From NCBI RefSeq assembly GCF_036786105.1, contig NZ_DAIQRQ010000017.1, positions 1 through 64,000 of the forward strand: a stretch of 64,000 bases of DNA, in the 5' to 3' direction. Both the position numbers and the translations under genes were made by a program. Below the pieces are notes generated by a model. It worked only from the letters and a program-made list of their open reading frames with translations. It was not told the origin of the DNA and made no database searches. The stretch comes from Ohtaekwangia sp036786105. Lineage in GTDB: Bacteria > Bacteroidota > Bacteroidia > Cytophagales > Cyclobacteriaceae. Shown piece after piece: positions 43,156 through 50,676 of the stretch (within the stretch, counting starts at the first letter, position 1; every line of letters begins with the position of its first letter).

Positions 43156-43671
43156 TCAAATATCCAAAAAACCTTCAGGAAGATCGACACTGATCTTCTT
43201 TTTAGACTTATTCACACTGATGATGAACGGACTGTTGATGGGTATCAGCACTTCTTTTTCATGATGCATCAATACCAGCAACCGGTTGGCTCCGGCCTGC
43301 ATAACTTCCGTTACAAGGCCCAGGACTCCCAGCGTTTGATCAATCACTTCAAAATCTACCACCTCATCGTCATAAAATTCTCCCCGCGTAGATTTAGGTC
43401 GTGCAGTCTTTGGAAGATATATAGCCAGTTTGGAAATTTTTGCTGCTTCTTCCGGGGTATCAACATCTTCAAACTTTACAAATGCCTTGGCATCGCGCAC
43501 CGATACGTGCTGAATAAAATAAGGCACCAGCCGCTCCTGGTTTGCCAGGAACACAGCATCTAATGTTGCAAAGTCGTTGGGAATATCTGCATCAATGGAA
43601 ACAGTTACTTCTCCTTTTAGCCCGTGAGGTTTCAGAACCAATCCGATCTTATAGCAGGCGTCAATATTCAT
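43156..43671 (-). CDS. rimM: Ribosome maturation factor RimM
   Basis: RimM helps 30S assembly by binding S19. The 171-residue protein has the N-terminal barrel (IGLVLKPHGLKGEVTVSIDA) and the C-terminal PRC-barrel (EFYDDEVVDFEVID, then VLGLVTEVMQAGANRLLVL, PINSPFIISVNKSKKKISVD and LPEGFLDI). Length and order are normal. It is in the usual place between rpsP and trmD, with a terminator-like hairpin ahead of it. Confidence 0.95.
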   Translation of the reverse strand: MNIDACYKIGLVLKPHGLKGEVTVSIDADIPNDFATLDAVFLANQERLVPYFIQHVSVRDAKAFVKFEDVDTPEEAAKISKLAIYLPKTARPKSTRGEFYDDEVVDFEVIDQTLGVLGLVTEVMQAGANRLLVLMHHEKEVLIPINSPFIISVNKSKKKISVDLPEGFLDI

Positions 43672-43679
43672 GGTTGGTA

Positions 43680-43722
43680 TATATAAAAATAAATGCCGGT
43701 CCTGAAAGGTTCAGAACCGGCA
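43680..43722 (-). terminator. Terminator/attenuator hairpin between rpsP and rimM
   Basis: TGCCGGT-C-CTGAA and TTCAG-A-ACCGGCA (43694-43722) pair with one mismatch, and on the minus strand TTTATTTTTA follows. It would let much of the rpsP transcript end before rimM, giving S16 in excess over the two processing enzymes. Confidence 0.8.
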
Positions 43723-43743
43723 CATACATTAATTTCAGGTTTC

Positions 43744-44271
43744 TTAAGCCTGCTGTTCTTCCGTTGCAGGAGCTTCGCCTTCTGCTGCAGGAGCAGCGGC
43801 TGCGGCAGAAGCAGCAGCTTCAGCTTTCTTGCGAATAGCTTCAGCACGGGCTTCTTTAACTTTTGTTTCTGCTTCTTTACGAGCTTTGAGATCAGCTTGT
43901 TTGGCTTGTGAAAGCTTGCTGCGTTTCTCTTCGATCTTAGCATCCTTACCTTTCAGCCAGTCAGCTAATTTGGCATCTGCCTGCTCTTGAGTAAGGGCGC
44001 CTTTGAGAACACCGATCTGGAGGTGTTTCTTCAGAAGAATACCACGGTATGAAAGCATAGCTTTTACCGTGTCGCTCGGTTGCGCACCGTTCATTACCCA
44101 ATGAAAAGCGCGATCGTCCTTAAGGTCAATCGTAGCAGGGTTTGTGAGCGGATTGTATGTACCGATCTTTTCAATGAACCGTCCATCGCGTGGAGCTCTG
44201 GCGTCAGCAACGACTACATCGAACATCGCCAGTTTCTTGCGGCCTCTGCGGGCCAATCTGATTTTAACCAT
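43744..44271 (-). CDS. rpsP: 30S ribosomal protein S16 with long charged C-terminal tail
   Basis: The first about 85 residues are classical S16: MVKIRLARRGRKKLAMFDVV, then FIEKIGTYNPLTNPATIDLK and DRAFHWVMNGAQPSDTVKAM. The remaining about 90 residues are Lys/Ala/Glu-rich and probably helical, ending in an Ala/Pro/Glu tail. Proteins from other phyla stop near residue 80-90; long tails are known in Bacteroidota S16. It heads the rpsP-rimM-trmD-rplS operon and has an exact promoter match upstream. Confidence 0.96.
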   Translation of the reverse strand: MVKIRLARRGRKKLAMFDVVVADARAPRDGRFIEKIGTYNPLTNPATIDLKDDRAFHWVMNGAQPSDTVKAMLSYRGILLKKHLQIGVLKGALTQEQADAKLADWLKGKDAKIEEKRSKLSQAKQADLKARKEAETKVKEARAEAIRKKAEAAASAAAAAPAAEGEAPATEEQQA

Positions 44272-44323
44272 TTCTTTGTTAGAATTTTAAAATTGTGGAA
44301 CTCGTCCCGATTTTTAAAGGTCG

Positions 44324-44353
44324 CAAAGTTAATGGATTTTTTTGGCCCGGCAA
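44324..44353 (-). promoter_or_regulatory. Promoter of the rpsP-rimM-trmD-rplS operon
   Basis: On the minus strand TTG (44353-44351), a 19-bp spacer and TAACTTTG (44331-44324) match the phylum's consensus. The start point would lie about 45 bases before the rpsP ATG. Confidence 0.75.
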
Positions 44354-44390
44354 TCGCCCCGGTCATTTCTTAGGTACAAACTGCCAGCTT

Positions 44391-44732
44391 TTAGTGCATG
44401 GCTTTATTAATAGCCGATAACTTCTGGAACCACTGGTTCAATGTGCTTTCCTGGCCATCCAGTTCTACAACAACAGAAATTGTGTTGCTTTTTTCTTTAC
44501 GGTTGGCATACGATAAAAGCGGTTCCTGAACGCCACTCGTTTGAAAAAGCGAGAAAAAATCAAAATTCAGCACTTTACTGATTCTTTCAAGCTGGTCTGT
44601 TTTAATCTCACTTCGTTCAAAAATGTCATAAACATTACGTGAGCTTGTGTTTAGCCTTTTAGCAAATTCTGAAAGCTTAAGGCCAGATTCTTTGTATCGG
44701 GTTTCAATTTCCCGTCCTATATGCAATGCCAT
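44391..44732 (-). CDS. XRE-like regulator, paralogue of the gene at 25271
   Basis: The 113-residue protein starts MALHIGREIETRYKESGLKL and has the HTH segment LSEFAKRLNTSSRNVYDIFE. A C-terminal part of about 45 residues (from YANRKEKSNTISVVVELDGQ) ends in a helix. The spacing MAL-x-IG, LKLSEFA, NVY-x-IF-x-R and RIS-x-VL-x-FDFF repeats that of the 25271-25639 protein, so the two belong to one family. It is divergent from the 44.86-45.02 kb small transcript candidate. Regulatory target unknown. Confidence 0.8.
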   Translation of the reverse strand: MALHIGREIETRYKESGLKLSEFAKRLNTSSRNVYDIFERSEIKTDQLERISKVLNFDFFSLFQTSGVQEPLLSYANRKEKSNTISVVVELDGQESTLNQWFQKLSAINKAMH

Positions 44733-44889
44733 GGCGCAAAATTAGATCGCATCTTACATAACTGACAGGAATGTGTGTGTGATTTTTAAGCGCGTAAAGC
44801 GTGAAAATTTGGCGTATTGCATTATTATTACATCAAATTATGATACATAAATACAAACACGGAGGTGACATGAAAGATAAACCGCGATT

Positions 44890-44961
44890 ATGAGCCCTTT
44901 AAAGTTTAAACAGACAAAGCTGAATTCATTCAGGCGAGCCAATCCATTCTATAAAACCTGA
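44890..44961 (+). CDS. Possible basic 23-residue peptide in the small transcript
   Basis: The frame MSPLKFKQTKLNSFRRANPF, followed by YKT and a stop, starts within the stop codon of the seven-codon frame (ATGA), so it could be translated by coupling to the strong ribosome site at 44861. It has seven basic and no acidic residues. It is shorter than any gene caller's limit and could be chance. Confidence 0.3.
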   Translation: MSPLKFKQTKLNSFRRANPFYKT

Positions 44962-44985
44962 TAAGCTTTCCCGTTCCAGCGGACA

Positions 44986-45022
44986 AAAGGCACTGCACAT
45001 CCCCTGTGAGTGCCTTTCTTTG
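44986..45022 (+). terminator. Intrinsic terminator between the small transcript and sucA
   Basis: AAAGGCACT (44986-44994) pairs perfectly with AGTGCCTTT (45009-45017); a CAC/GTG step extends it inside, and CTTTGTTTT follows. It ends about 75 bp before the sucA promoter, so it does not belong to sucA. Confidence 0.75.
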
Positions 45023-45095
45023 TTTTGCAAAGCTTTGAAACGAACAAATAATTGCCTACGCGATTTACCAGTTTTTTTATAATTAATGCCTTCTC

Positions 45096-45103
45096 TACAT
45101 TTG
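45096..45103 (+). promoter_or_regulatory. -7 promoter box of sucA
   Basis: TACATTTG matches TAnnTTTG exactly and lies 18 bp before the sucA ATG at 45122; a T-run (GTTTTTTT, 45071-45078) occupies the -33 place. The leader would be about 12 bases. Confidence 0.65.
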
Positions 45104-45121
45104 TTCACTTTCTATAAAATC

Positions 45122-47860
45122 ATGGACAAATATTCATACATCTCCAATGCAGACGTTGGCTATGTCGACCAACTGTATCAAAATTATAAAAATGATCCTG
45201 CCTCTGTTGACCTCACCTGGCAAAAGTTCTTTGAGGGATTTGATTTCTCTCAACAGCGCTATGGCGATAAGCCGGCAAACGGTAACGGTGCTCCGGTAAC
45301 GGATTCCCTCTCTATTAAAGAAACACAGGTTCGCAACCTGATCTTTCAATATCGCTCGTTTGGTCATTTGAAATCGAATACCAACCCGGTGCGCGAAAGA
45401 AGAAATCACAACGTAAATCTCGATCACAAAAGCGTAGGTCTTACCGATGCTGATCTTGACACCGAGTTTGATGTGGCTGCTGAGATCGGCATGCCGCGCA
45501 CTACACTGCGCAAAATCATCGAAAGACTGAATACAGTGTACCTCGGAACGATTGGCTTCGAGCATAACTTTATCCGTAATGATGACATTCGCGCGTGGCT
45601 GTATCATAAGATTGAGAAGGAGTACTATGCTTACAACCCGGCACAGGATGAGAAGAAAAGAATACTCAACAAACTTAATGAAGCGGTTGTATTCGAGAAC
45701 TTCCTGCATACAAAATTCCTTGGGCAGAAACGCTTTTCTCTCGAAGGAGGAGAAAACACTATACCAGCCCTCAACACTATTATTAATGTAGCTGCCGAGC
45801 TGGATGTAAAAGAAGTGGTAATCGGTATGGCACACCGCGGCCGCCTCAACGTACTGGCCAACATTCTGGGTAAAACCTACGAGCAGATCTTTACTGAATT
45901 TGAAGGAAACGTAAGCCCTGAGAACCTTACCATGGGTGATGGTGATGTGAAATACCACCTGGGCTATTCAAGCCACATCAATACACCTTCTGGTAAAAAG
46001 ATATATGTAAAGCTTACACCGAACCCTTCGCACCTGGAAGCAGTAGATCCGCTGGTGTTGGGTTATACGCGCGGGCAGATCGATGATGAATATAAAGGAG
46101 AACTCTCCAAAGGTATGGCGATCCTCATTCACGGCGATGCTGCTGTGGCAGGTCAGGGTATAGTATATGAAGTTGTACAGATGTCCGGATTGCCAGGCTA
46201 TACCACGGGTGGTACCATTCACTTTGTGATTAACAACCAGGTTGGTTTCACCACCGATTATGATGATGCCCGTACCAGTATATATTGTACTGATATAGCA
46301 AAGATCGTAGATGCTCCTGTACTGCACGTAAATGGCGATGATGCCGAAGCGGTTAGCTTTGCCTCCAAGCTGGCGGTAGAGTATCGCATGAAGTTCGGAA
46401 AGGATATCTTCATCGATCTGCTGTGCTACAGAAGACATGGGCACAACGAAAGTGATGAGCCGAAATTCACACAGCCTAAACTATATAACATCATCGCGAA
46501 GCATCCGAATCCTCGCGAGATCTATGTGAAGAAGCTTATTGAACGTGGCGATGTAGATGCTGCTCTGGCAGATGAAATGGATAAGAATTTCCGTAATCAG
46601 CTTCAGGACAGACTCAACGAAGTAAAACAAAAGCCACTTCCCTATAAGCCACAGAAGATTGAGGAGGAGTGGGAGCAAATGCGCTGGGCGAAACCGGAAG
46701 ATTTCGACAAATCTCCGGAAACAGGTGTAAAAGAAAGTGTGATTGAGAAAGTTGGTAAAGCCCTGATTAATATACCAGAAGGCTTCAAGCCACTGAAGCA
46801 GATTGAAAAATTGCTGAAAGACAGAACGACCGCTTTCTTCGAAGATAAGGTATTGGGCTGGGCAGAGGCTGAGTTGCTGGCATACGGATCATTGCTACTG
46901 GAAAAAACTCCGGTGCGTATGTCTGGTCAGGACGTAAAGCGCGGCACGTTCTCACACCGTCATGCTTACTTCTTCGATGCGAACACCAACGAGCCGTATT
47001 GCGGCCTGAATAATCTTGATAAGAGCCAGGCAAAATTCCACATCTATAACTCACTGCTTTCTGAATTTGGTGTATTGGGTTTTGAATATGGTTATGCCAT
47101 GTCATCGCCTACAGCATTGGTGTTGTGGGAAGCGCAGTTTGGTGACTTCGTAAATGGAGCGCAGGTAATTATCGACCAATTTCTGTCCAGCGCCGAATCA
47201 AAATGGCAACGGATGAATGGTTTGGTAATGTTGCTGCCACACGGCTACGAAGGTCAGGGACCAGAGCACTCAAGCTGCCGTCCGGAGCGATTCCTGCAAC
47301 TGGCTGCTGAATACAATATGGTGATTACGAACCCTACTACACCGGCAAACTTCTTCCACTTATTGAGAAGACAGGTGGCATGGCAGTTCCGTAAACCTTG
47401 TATTGTGTTCTCGCCGAAGTCATTGTTGCGTCACCCGGCTGTTATTTCTCCTCTGAAAGATTTCACCTCGGGTTCATTCTCGGAAGTGCTGGATGATAGC
47501 ACTGTAACAGCGAAAGATGTTAACCGTGTAATTCTCTGCAGCGGCAAAATCTACTACGATCTGGTTGAAGCACAACAAAAGAGAAAAACAAAAGATACCG
47601 CGATTGTACGTCTCGAGCAGCTTCATCCATTCCCTGAAAAACAGTTGAAAGCAGTGCTCAAGAAGTATAAAGATGCCAAACTGGTATGGGCACAGGAAGA
47701 GCCTGCCAACATGGGAGCATATTCATACATTGTGCGCATGATGCCGAAATATGATCTGGAGTTTGTATCACGCAAGGCCAGCGCATCGCCGGCTACAGGA
47801 TACCTCAAGGTACATAAGGTTGAACAGGAAAAGCTTGTGAATAAAGCTTTTGAAATTTAA
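45122..47860 (+). CDS. sucA: 2-oxoglutarate dehydrogenase E1 component
   Basis: E1 decarboxylates 2-oxoglutarate with thiamine diphosphate and passes the succinyl group to the lipoyl domain of E2. From the ATG at 45122 (MDKYSYISNADVGYVDQLYQ) it has 912 residues, the normal length. An N-terminal E1-type segment (YKNDPASVDLTWQKFFEGF) is followed by MAHRGRLNVLANILGK, the ThDP motif start GDAAVAGQGIVYE and end NNQVGF, and a transketolase-like C-half with HGYEGQGPEHSSCRPERFLQ. sucB follows 113 bp downstream. The earlier ATG at 45086 precedes the promoter box and is rejected. Confidence 0.97.
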   Translation: MDKYSYISNADVGYVDQLYQNYKNDPASVDLTWQKFFEGFDFSQQRYGDKPANGNGAPVTDSLSIKETQVRNLIFQYRSFGHLKSNTNPVRERRNHNVNLDHKSVGLTDADLDTEFDVAAEIGMPRTTLRKIIERLNTVYLGTIGFEHNFIRNDDIRAWLYHKIEKEYYAYNPAQDEKKRILNKLNEAVVFENFLHTKFLGQKRFSLEGGENTIPALNTIINVAAELDVKEVVIGMAHRGRLNVLANILGKTYEQIFTEFEGNVSPENLTMGDGDVKYHLGYSSHINTPSGKKIYVKLTPNPSHLEAVDPLVLGYTRGQIDDEYKGELSKGMAILIHGDAAVAGQGIVYEVVQMSGLPGYTTGGTIHFVINNQVGFTTDYDDARTSIYCTDIAKIVDAPVLHVNGDDAEAVSFASKLAVEYRMKFGKDIFIDLLCYRRHGHNESDEPKFTQPKLYNIIAKHPNPREIYVKKLIERGDVDAALADEMDKNFRNQLQDRLNEVKQKPLPYKPQKIEEEWEQMRWAKPEDFDKSPETGVKESVIEKVGKALINIPEGFKPLKQIEKLLKDRTTAFFEDKVLGWAEAELLAYGSLLLEKTPVRMSGQDVKRGTFSHRHAYFFDANTNEPYCGLNNLDKSQAKFHIYNSLLSEFGVLGFEYGYAMSSPTALVLWEAQFGDFVNGAQVIIDQFLSSAESKWQRMNGLVMLLPHGYEGQGPEHSSCRPERFLQLAAEYNMVITNPTTPANFFHLLRRQVAWQFRKPCIVFSPKSLLRHPAVISPLKDFTSGSFSEVLDDSTVTAKDVNRVILCSGKIYYDLVEAQQKRKTKDTAIVRLEQLHPFPEKQLKAVLKKYKDAKLVWAQEEPANMGAYSYIVRMMPKYDLEFVSRKASASPATGYLKVHKVEQEKLVNKAFEI

Positions 47861-47973
47861 CGAACCGATAAAAGTATAAAGTGTTGAGATTTGCATGGGA
47901 AAGAATAACTTGATTGTGCAATCCCGACACTGAATATGATTTGACAATCCCATAAATCTAAATTTATAATTGA

Positions 47974-49497
47974 ATGGCATTACAGATAAAAGTACCCGCA
48001 GTAGGCGAGTCGATCTCTGAAGTAACAATAGCAAACTGGTTAAAGAAAGATGGTGACACCGTTCAGCTTGATGAGGTGATCGCTGAGCTTGAGTCCGATA
48101 AAGCAACCTTTGAACTGACGGCGCAAAGTGCTGGTGTTCTTAAGATCGTAAAGCAACAAGGCACTACTGTACCGATTGGTGATGTAATCGCAGAGATCGA
48201 ATCCAACGGACAGGCTGCTGCTGCAAAACCTGCTGCTACGCCTGCACCCGCTGCATCCGCACCTGCCGCTGCTCCAAAGGCAACCGGTGGTGTAAAAGAA
48301 ATGAAAGTGCCTGCAGTAGGTGAATCGATTACGGAAGTAACGATCTCTACCTGGCTGAAGAAAGATGGCGACTTTGTAAACGTAGACGATATCATTGCAG
48401 AAGTAGAATCAGACAAAGCAACATTCGAGCTTCCAGCAGAAGCCAGCGGTATACTTCGCATAGTAGCGAAAGAAAAAGAAACACTTCCTATCGGTGGTTT
48501 GATCTGTCGCATTGAAGTAGCAGAAGGTGCACCCGTAAAACAGGAAACGGCTACACCTGCAGCCGCTATTGCCACAGCAGGTGCTGGTGATAAAACATAC
48601 GCAGCGGGACATCCTTCACCTGCCGCTGCTAAAATTCTGGATGAAAAAGGAATAACCCCAGGCCAGGTGCAGGGTTCTGGTGTAGGCGGAAGAATTACCA
48701 AAGAAGATGCGCAGAAAGCGCAGAGTACACCGGCAAAAGCAGCCGAGTCTAAGCCCCAGGCACCATCAGCGCCTCCGGTAATTGCAACCGGTGGTAATCG
48801 CGGTGAGCGCAGAGAAAAAATGACTTCGCTGCGTAAAACCATTGCGAAGCGCCTCGTATCTGTGAAGAATGAAACGGCTATGCTCACCACGTTCAATGAG
48901 GTGGATATGAAGCCGGTAATGGACCTCCGTTCCAAGTATAAAGATCAGTTTAAGGAAAAGTATGGTGTGGGTCTTGGCTTCATGTCGTTCTTTACCAAAG
49001 CCATTTGCGTAGCTTTGAAAGATTTCCCTGCCGTAAATGCATCGATCGATAAAGATGAAATTGTATACCACGACTATTGCGATGTGTCGATAGCCGTTTC
49101 TACACCGAGAGGTTTGGTAGTGCCGGTAATTCGAAATGCAGAATCACTGTCGTTCAACCAGATTGAAAGTGAAGTGATACGTCTGGCAACACGCGGACGC
49201 GATGGTAAACTTTCTATCGAAGAGATGACGGGTGGTACATTCTCTATCACCAACGGTGGTGTGTTTGGTTCCATGCTTTCAACGCCGATCATCAACCCTC
49301 CGCAGTCTGCCATCCTGGGTATGCACAACATTGTGGAGCGTCCGGTAGTGAAGAATGGTGAGGTTGTAGTTCGCCCGATCATGTATGTAGCTTTATCATA
49401 CGATCACCGCATTATTGACGGCCGCGAGTCTGTGAGCTTCCTGGTGCGCGTAAAAGAGTTACTGGAAGATCCGGGAAGACTGATACTGGGAGTATAA
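47974..49497 (+). CDS. sucB: Dihydrolipoyllysine succinyltransferase (2-oxoglutarate dehydrogenase E2) with two lipoyl domains
   Basis: E2 carries the succinyl group on lipoyl-lysine and transfers it to CoA. The 507-residue protein has two lipoyl domains, each with the lipoylation motif ESDKATFEL (lysines near residues 44 and 149), starting KVPAVGESISEVTIANWLKK and again KVPAVGESITEVTISTWLKK. An Ala/Pro linker, an E1/E3-binding domain (PSPAAAKILDEKGITPGQV) and a catalytic domain with the active-site HxxxDG (SYDHRIIDGRESVSF) follow. Most SucB proteins have one lipoyl domain. It lies between sucA and the DUF6452/DUF6048 pair. Confidence 0.95.
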   Translation: MALQIKVPAVGESISEVTIANWLKKDGDTVQLDEVIAELESDKATFELTAQSAGVLKIVKQQGTTVPIGDVIAEIESNGQAAAAKPAATPAPAASAPAAAPKATGGVKEMKVPAVGESITEVTISTWLKKDGDFVNVDDIIAEVESDKATFELPAEASGILRIVAKEKETLPIGGLICRIEVAEGAPVKQETATPAAAIATAGAGDKTYAAGHPSPAAAKILDEKGITPGQVQGSGVGGRITKEDAQKAQSTPAKAAESKPQAPSAPPVIATGGNRGERREKMTSLRKTIAKRLVSVKNETAMLTTFNEVDMKPVMDLRSKYKDQFKEKYGVGLGFMSFFTKAICVALKDFPAVNASIDKDEIVYHDYCDVSIAVSTPRGLVVPVIRNAESLSFNQIESEVIRLATRGRDGKLSIEEMTGGTFSITNGGVFGSMLSTPIINPPQSAILGMHNIVERPVVKNGEVVVRPIMYVALSYDHRIIDGRESVSFLVRVKELLEDPGRLILGV

Positions 49498-49531
49498 TCA
49501 ACCATTTCTTATCTTGACAAAAACAAAAGAC

Positions 49532-49966
49532 ATGAAGTATAAATTGTTCCGGGTACTGCTCAGTATAATTTGTATCTCATGTCTTTTTACATATTCAGGC
49601 TGTGTAGATGATTGTGAATCCGATAGCGAACCCAATCTCTCCATCCATTTCAGCAATTCGCACAATTACAAAACGATCTATGGTCTTCATGGTAAATTGA
49701 AGCTTCGGGCTCCGTTCGATAATCCGCAATGGATCTCGATTCCGATGTCTATTAAAGATGATTCTACTGTGGTGATCTTTGAAGCGACTGACAAAACGGA
49801 TACGCTTACGCTTCACTATAGCCGCACGGTAAAGATGGAATCGGTTCGTTGTGGTTTCCGAATCTTCTTTGATGACTTCGCCATTGTAAAACCAACAACC
49901 TTTACAAGTGCTTCGGTTTCGTCTGAACTGTATAACGAGCAACTAGATATTAACATCAATGATTAA
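49532..49966 (+). CDS. DUF6452-like lipoprotein
   Basis: From the ATG at 49532 the product has 144 residues. The signal peptide ends with a lipobox (LFTYSGC, C about 22), so it is probably an outer-membrane or periplasmic lipoprotein. The mature part is strand-rich (LSIHFSNSHNYKTIYGLHGK, VVIFEATDKTDTLTLHYSRT, VRCGFRIFFDD) and resembles the DUF6452 family. It overlaps the next gene by 8 bp (49959-49966). I recall this pair being conserved next to each other in Bacteroidota; their function is not known. Confidence 0.7.
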   Translation: MKYKLFRVLLSIICISCLFTYSGCVDDCESDSEPNLSIHFSNSHNYKTIYGLHGKLKLRAPFDNPQWISIPMSIKDDSTVVIFEATDKTDTLTLHYSRTVKMESVRCGFRIFFDDFAIVKPTTFTSASVSSELYNEQLDININD

Positions 49967-50660
49967 GCGACTGCTGCTGGTATCGGTTTTTCTGTCTGCT
50001 GTGATTGTAACGAGAGCACAGGAGCAACCATCCTCGCAGGGTGAGCCGCAACGATCGTATGATACACATCGTTTTTTTCTCGGTGTTGATCTGATGCGCA
50101 CATTTCCGTTGGTATACAATCGTGGATATGTATTCGAACCATCCCTCATTTACAAAACCAGCGAACATACCGTTATTGATCTTGCTGTAGGGTTTAACGA
50201 CATCCGCAAAGACAAGCTATACTCGAACGTTGCCTATGCCAATACAGGTCGTTACTATCGCATTGGTATAGGGCAATTTGTAGGCAGCCATCGCACACGC
50301 TTTAATGACTTTAACCTGCAGGGCGCATTGATATACAGCGATTTTACAGAGACGGGCACAATAACATTTGCCGGCGATAACTATGGTGACCTGACGGAGA
50401 TAAAGAAGCAACGGAACAAACTTTATATACTGGAGTTTCAGCCCAACTATACACTGCCTATCTCGGAGCGATTTTCGTTTAACTTTCAGGTACGGATTAA
50501 CTATGTTATAACAAAGCCTGATGAAAAGCTTTTCCCGGTATATTATGTTCCCGGTGCAGGTTATGTTCAATCGGCTGGCGACCGCGATGGTATACCCAAT
50601 AGCAACAGCATAACCGGTGGAATCTCCATACGTGTAGTTTATAAATTTTTGGAATTATAA
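49959..50660 (+). CDS. DUF6048-like outer-membrane beta-barrel protein
   Basis: The 233-residue protein has a signal peptide (MIKRLLLVSVFLSAVIVTRA) and a mature part made of alternating amphipathic strands with aromatic ends, for example FFLGVDLMRTFPLVYNRGYV, SLIYKTSEHTVIDLAVGFND, YYRIGIGQFVG and, at the end, ITGGISIRVVYKFLEL, a good barrel C-terminus. It resembles DUF6048. It overlaps the DUF6452-like gene and is followed by lpdA 17 bp later, so it sits inside the sucA-sucB-lpdA row. Transport role is possible but unproven. Confidence 0.7.
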   Translation: MIKRLLLVSVFLSAVIVTRAQEQPSSQGEPQRSYDTHRFFLGVDLMRTFPLVYNRGYVFEPSLIYKTSEHTVIDLAVGFNDIRKDKLYSNVAYANTGRYYRIGIGQFVGSHRTRFNDFNLQGALIYSDFTETGTITFAGDNYGDLTEIKKQRNKLYILEFQPNYTLPISERFSFNFQVRINYVITKPDEKLFPVYYVPGAGYVQSAGDRDGIPNSNSITGGISIRVVYKFLEL

Positions 50661-50676
50661 TTTTTACTGATCTTAT

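Larger units (their letters stand above)
44861..45022 (+). ncRNA. Candidate small transcript with strong Shine-Dalgarno, mini-ORFs and terminator
   Basis: GGAGGTGA at 44861-44868 is a full anti-Shine-Dalgarno match, rare in this phylum, and is followed by an ATG at 44870 opening the seven-residue frame MKDKPRL (stop 44891-44893). A second ATG overlaps that stop (44890) and opens the 23-residue frame described separately. A small hairpin CTGAA-TTCA-TTCAG lies at 44920-44933, and a terminator ends the stretch. No known RNA family was recognised. No clear promoter box was found, so its existence as a transcript is inferred. Confidence 0.4.
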
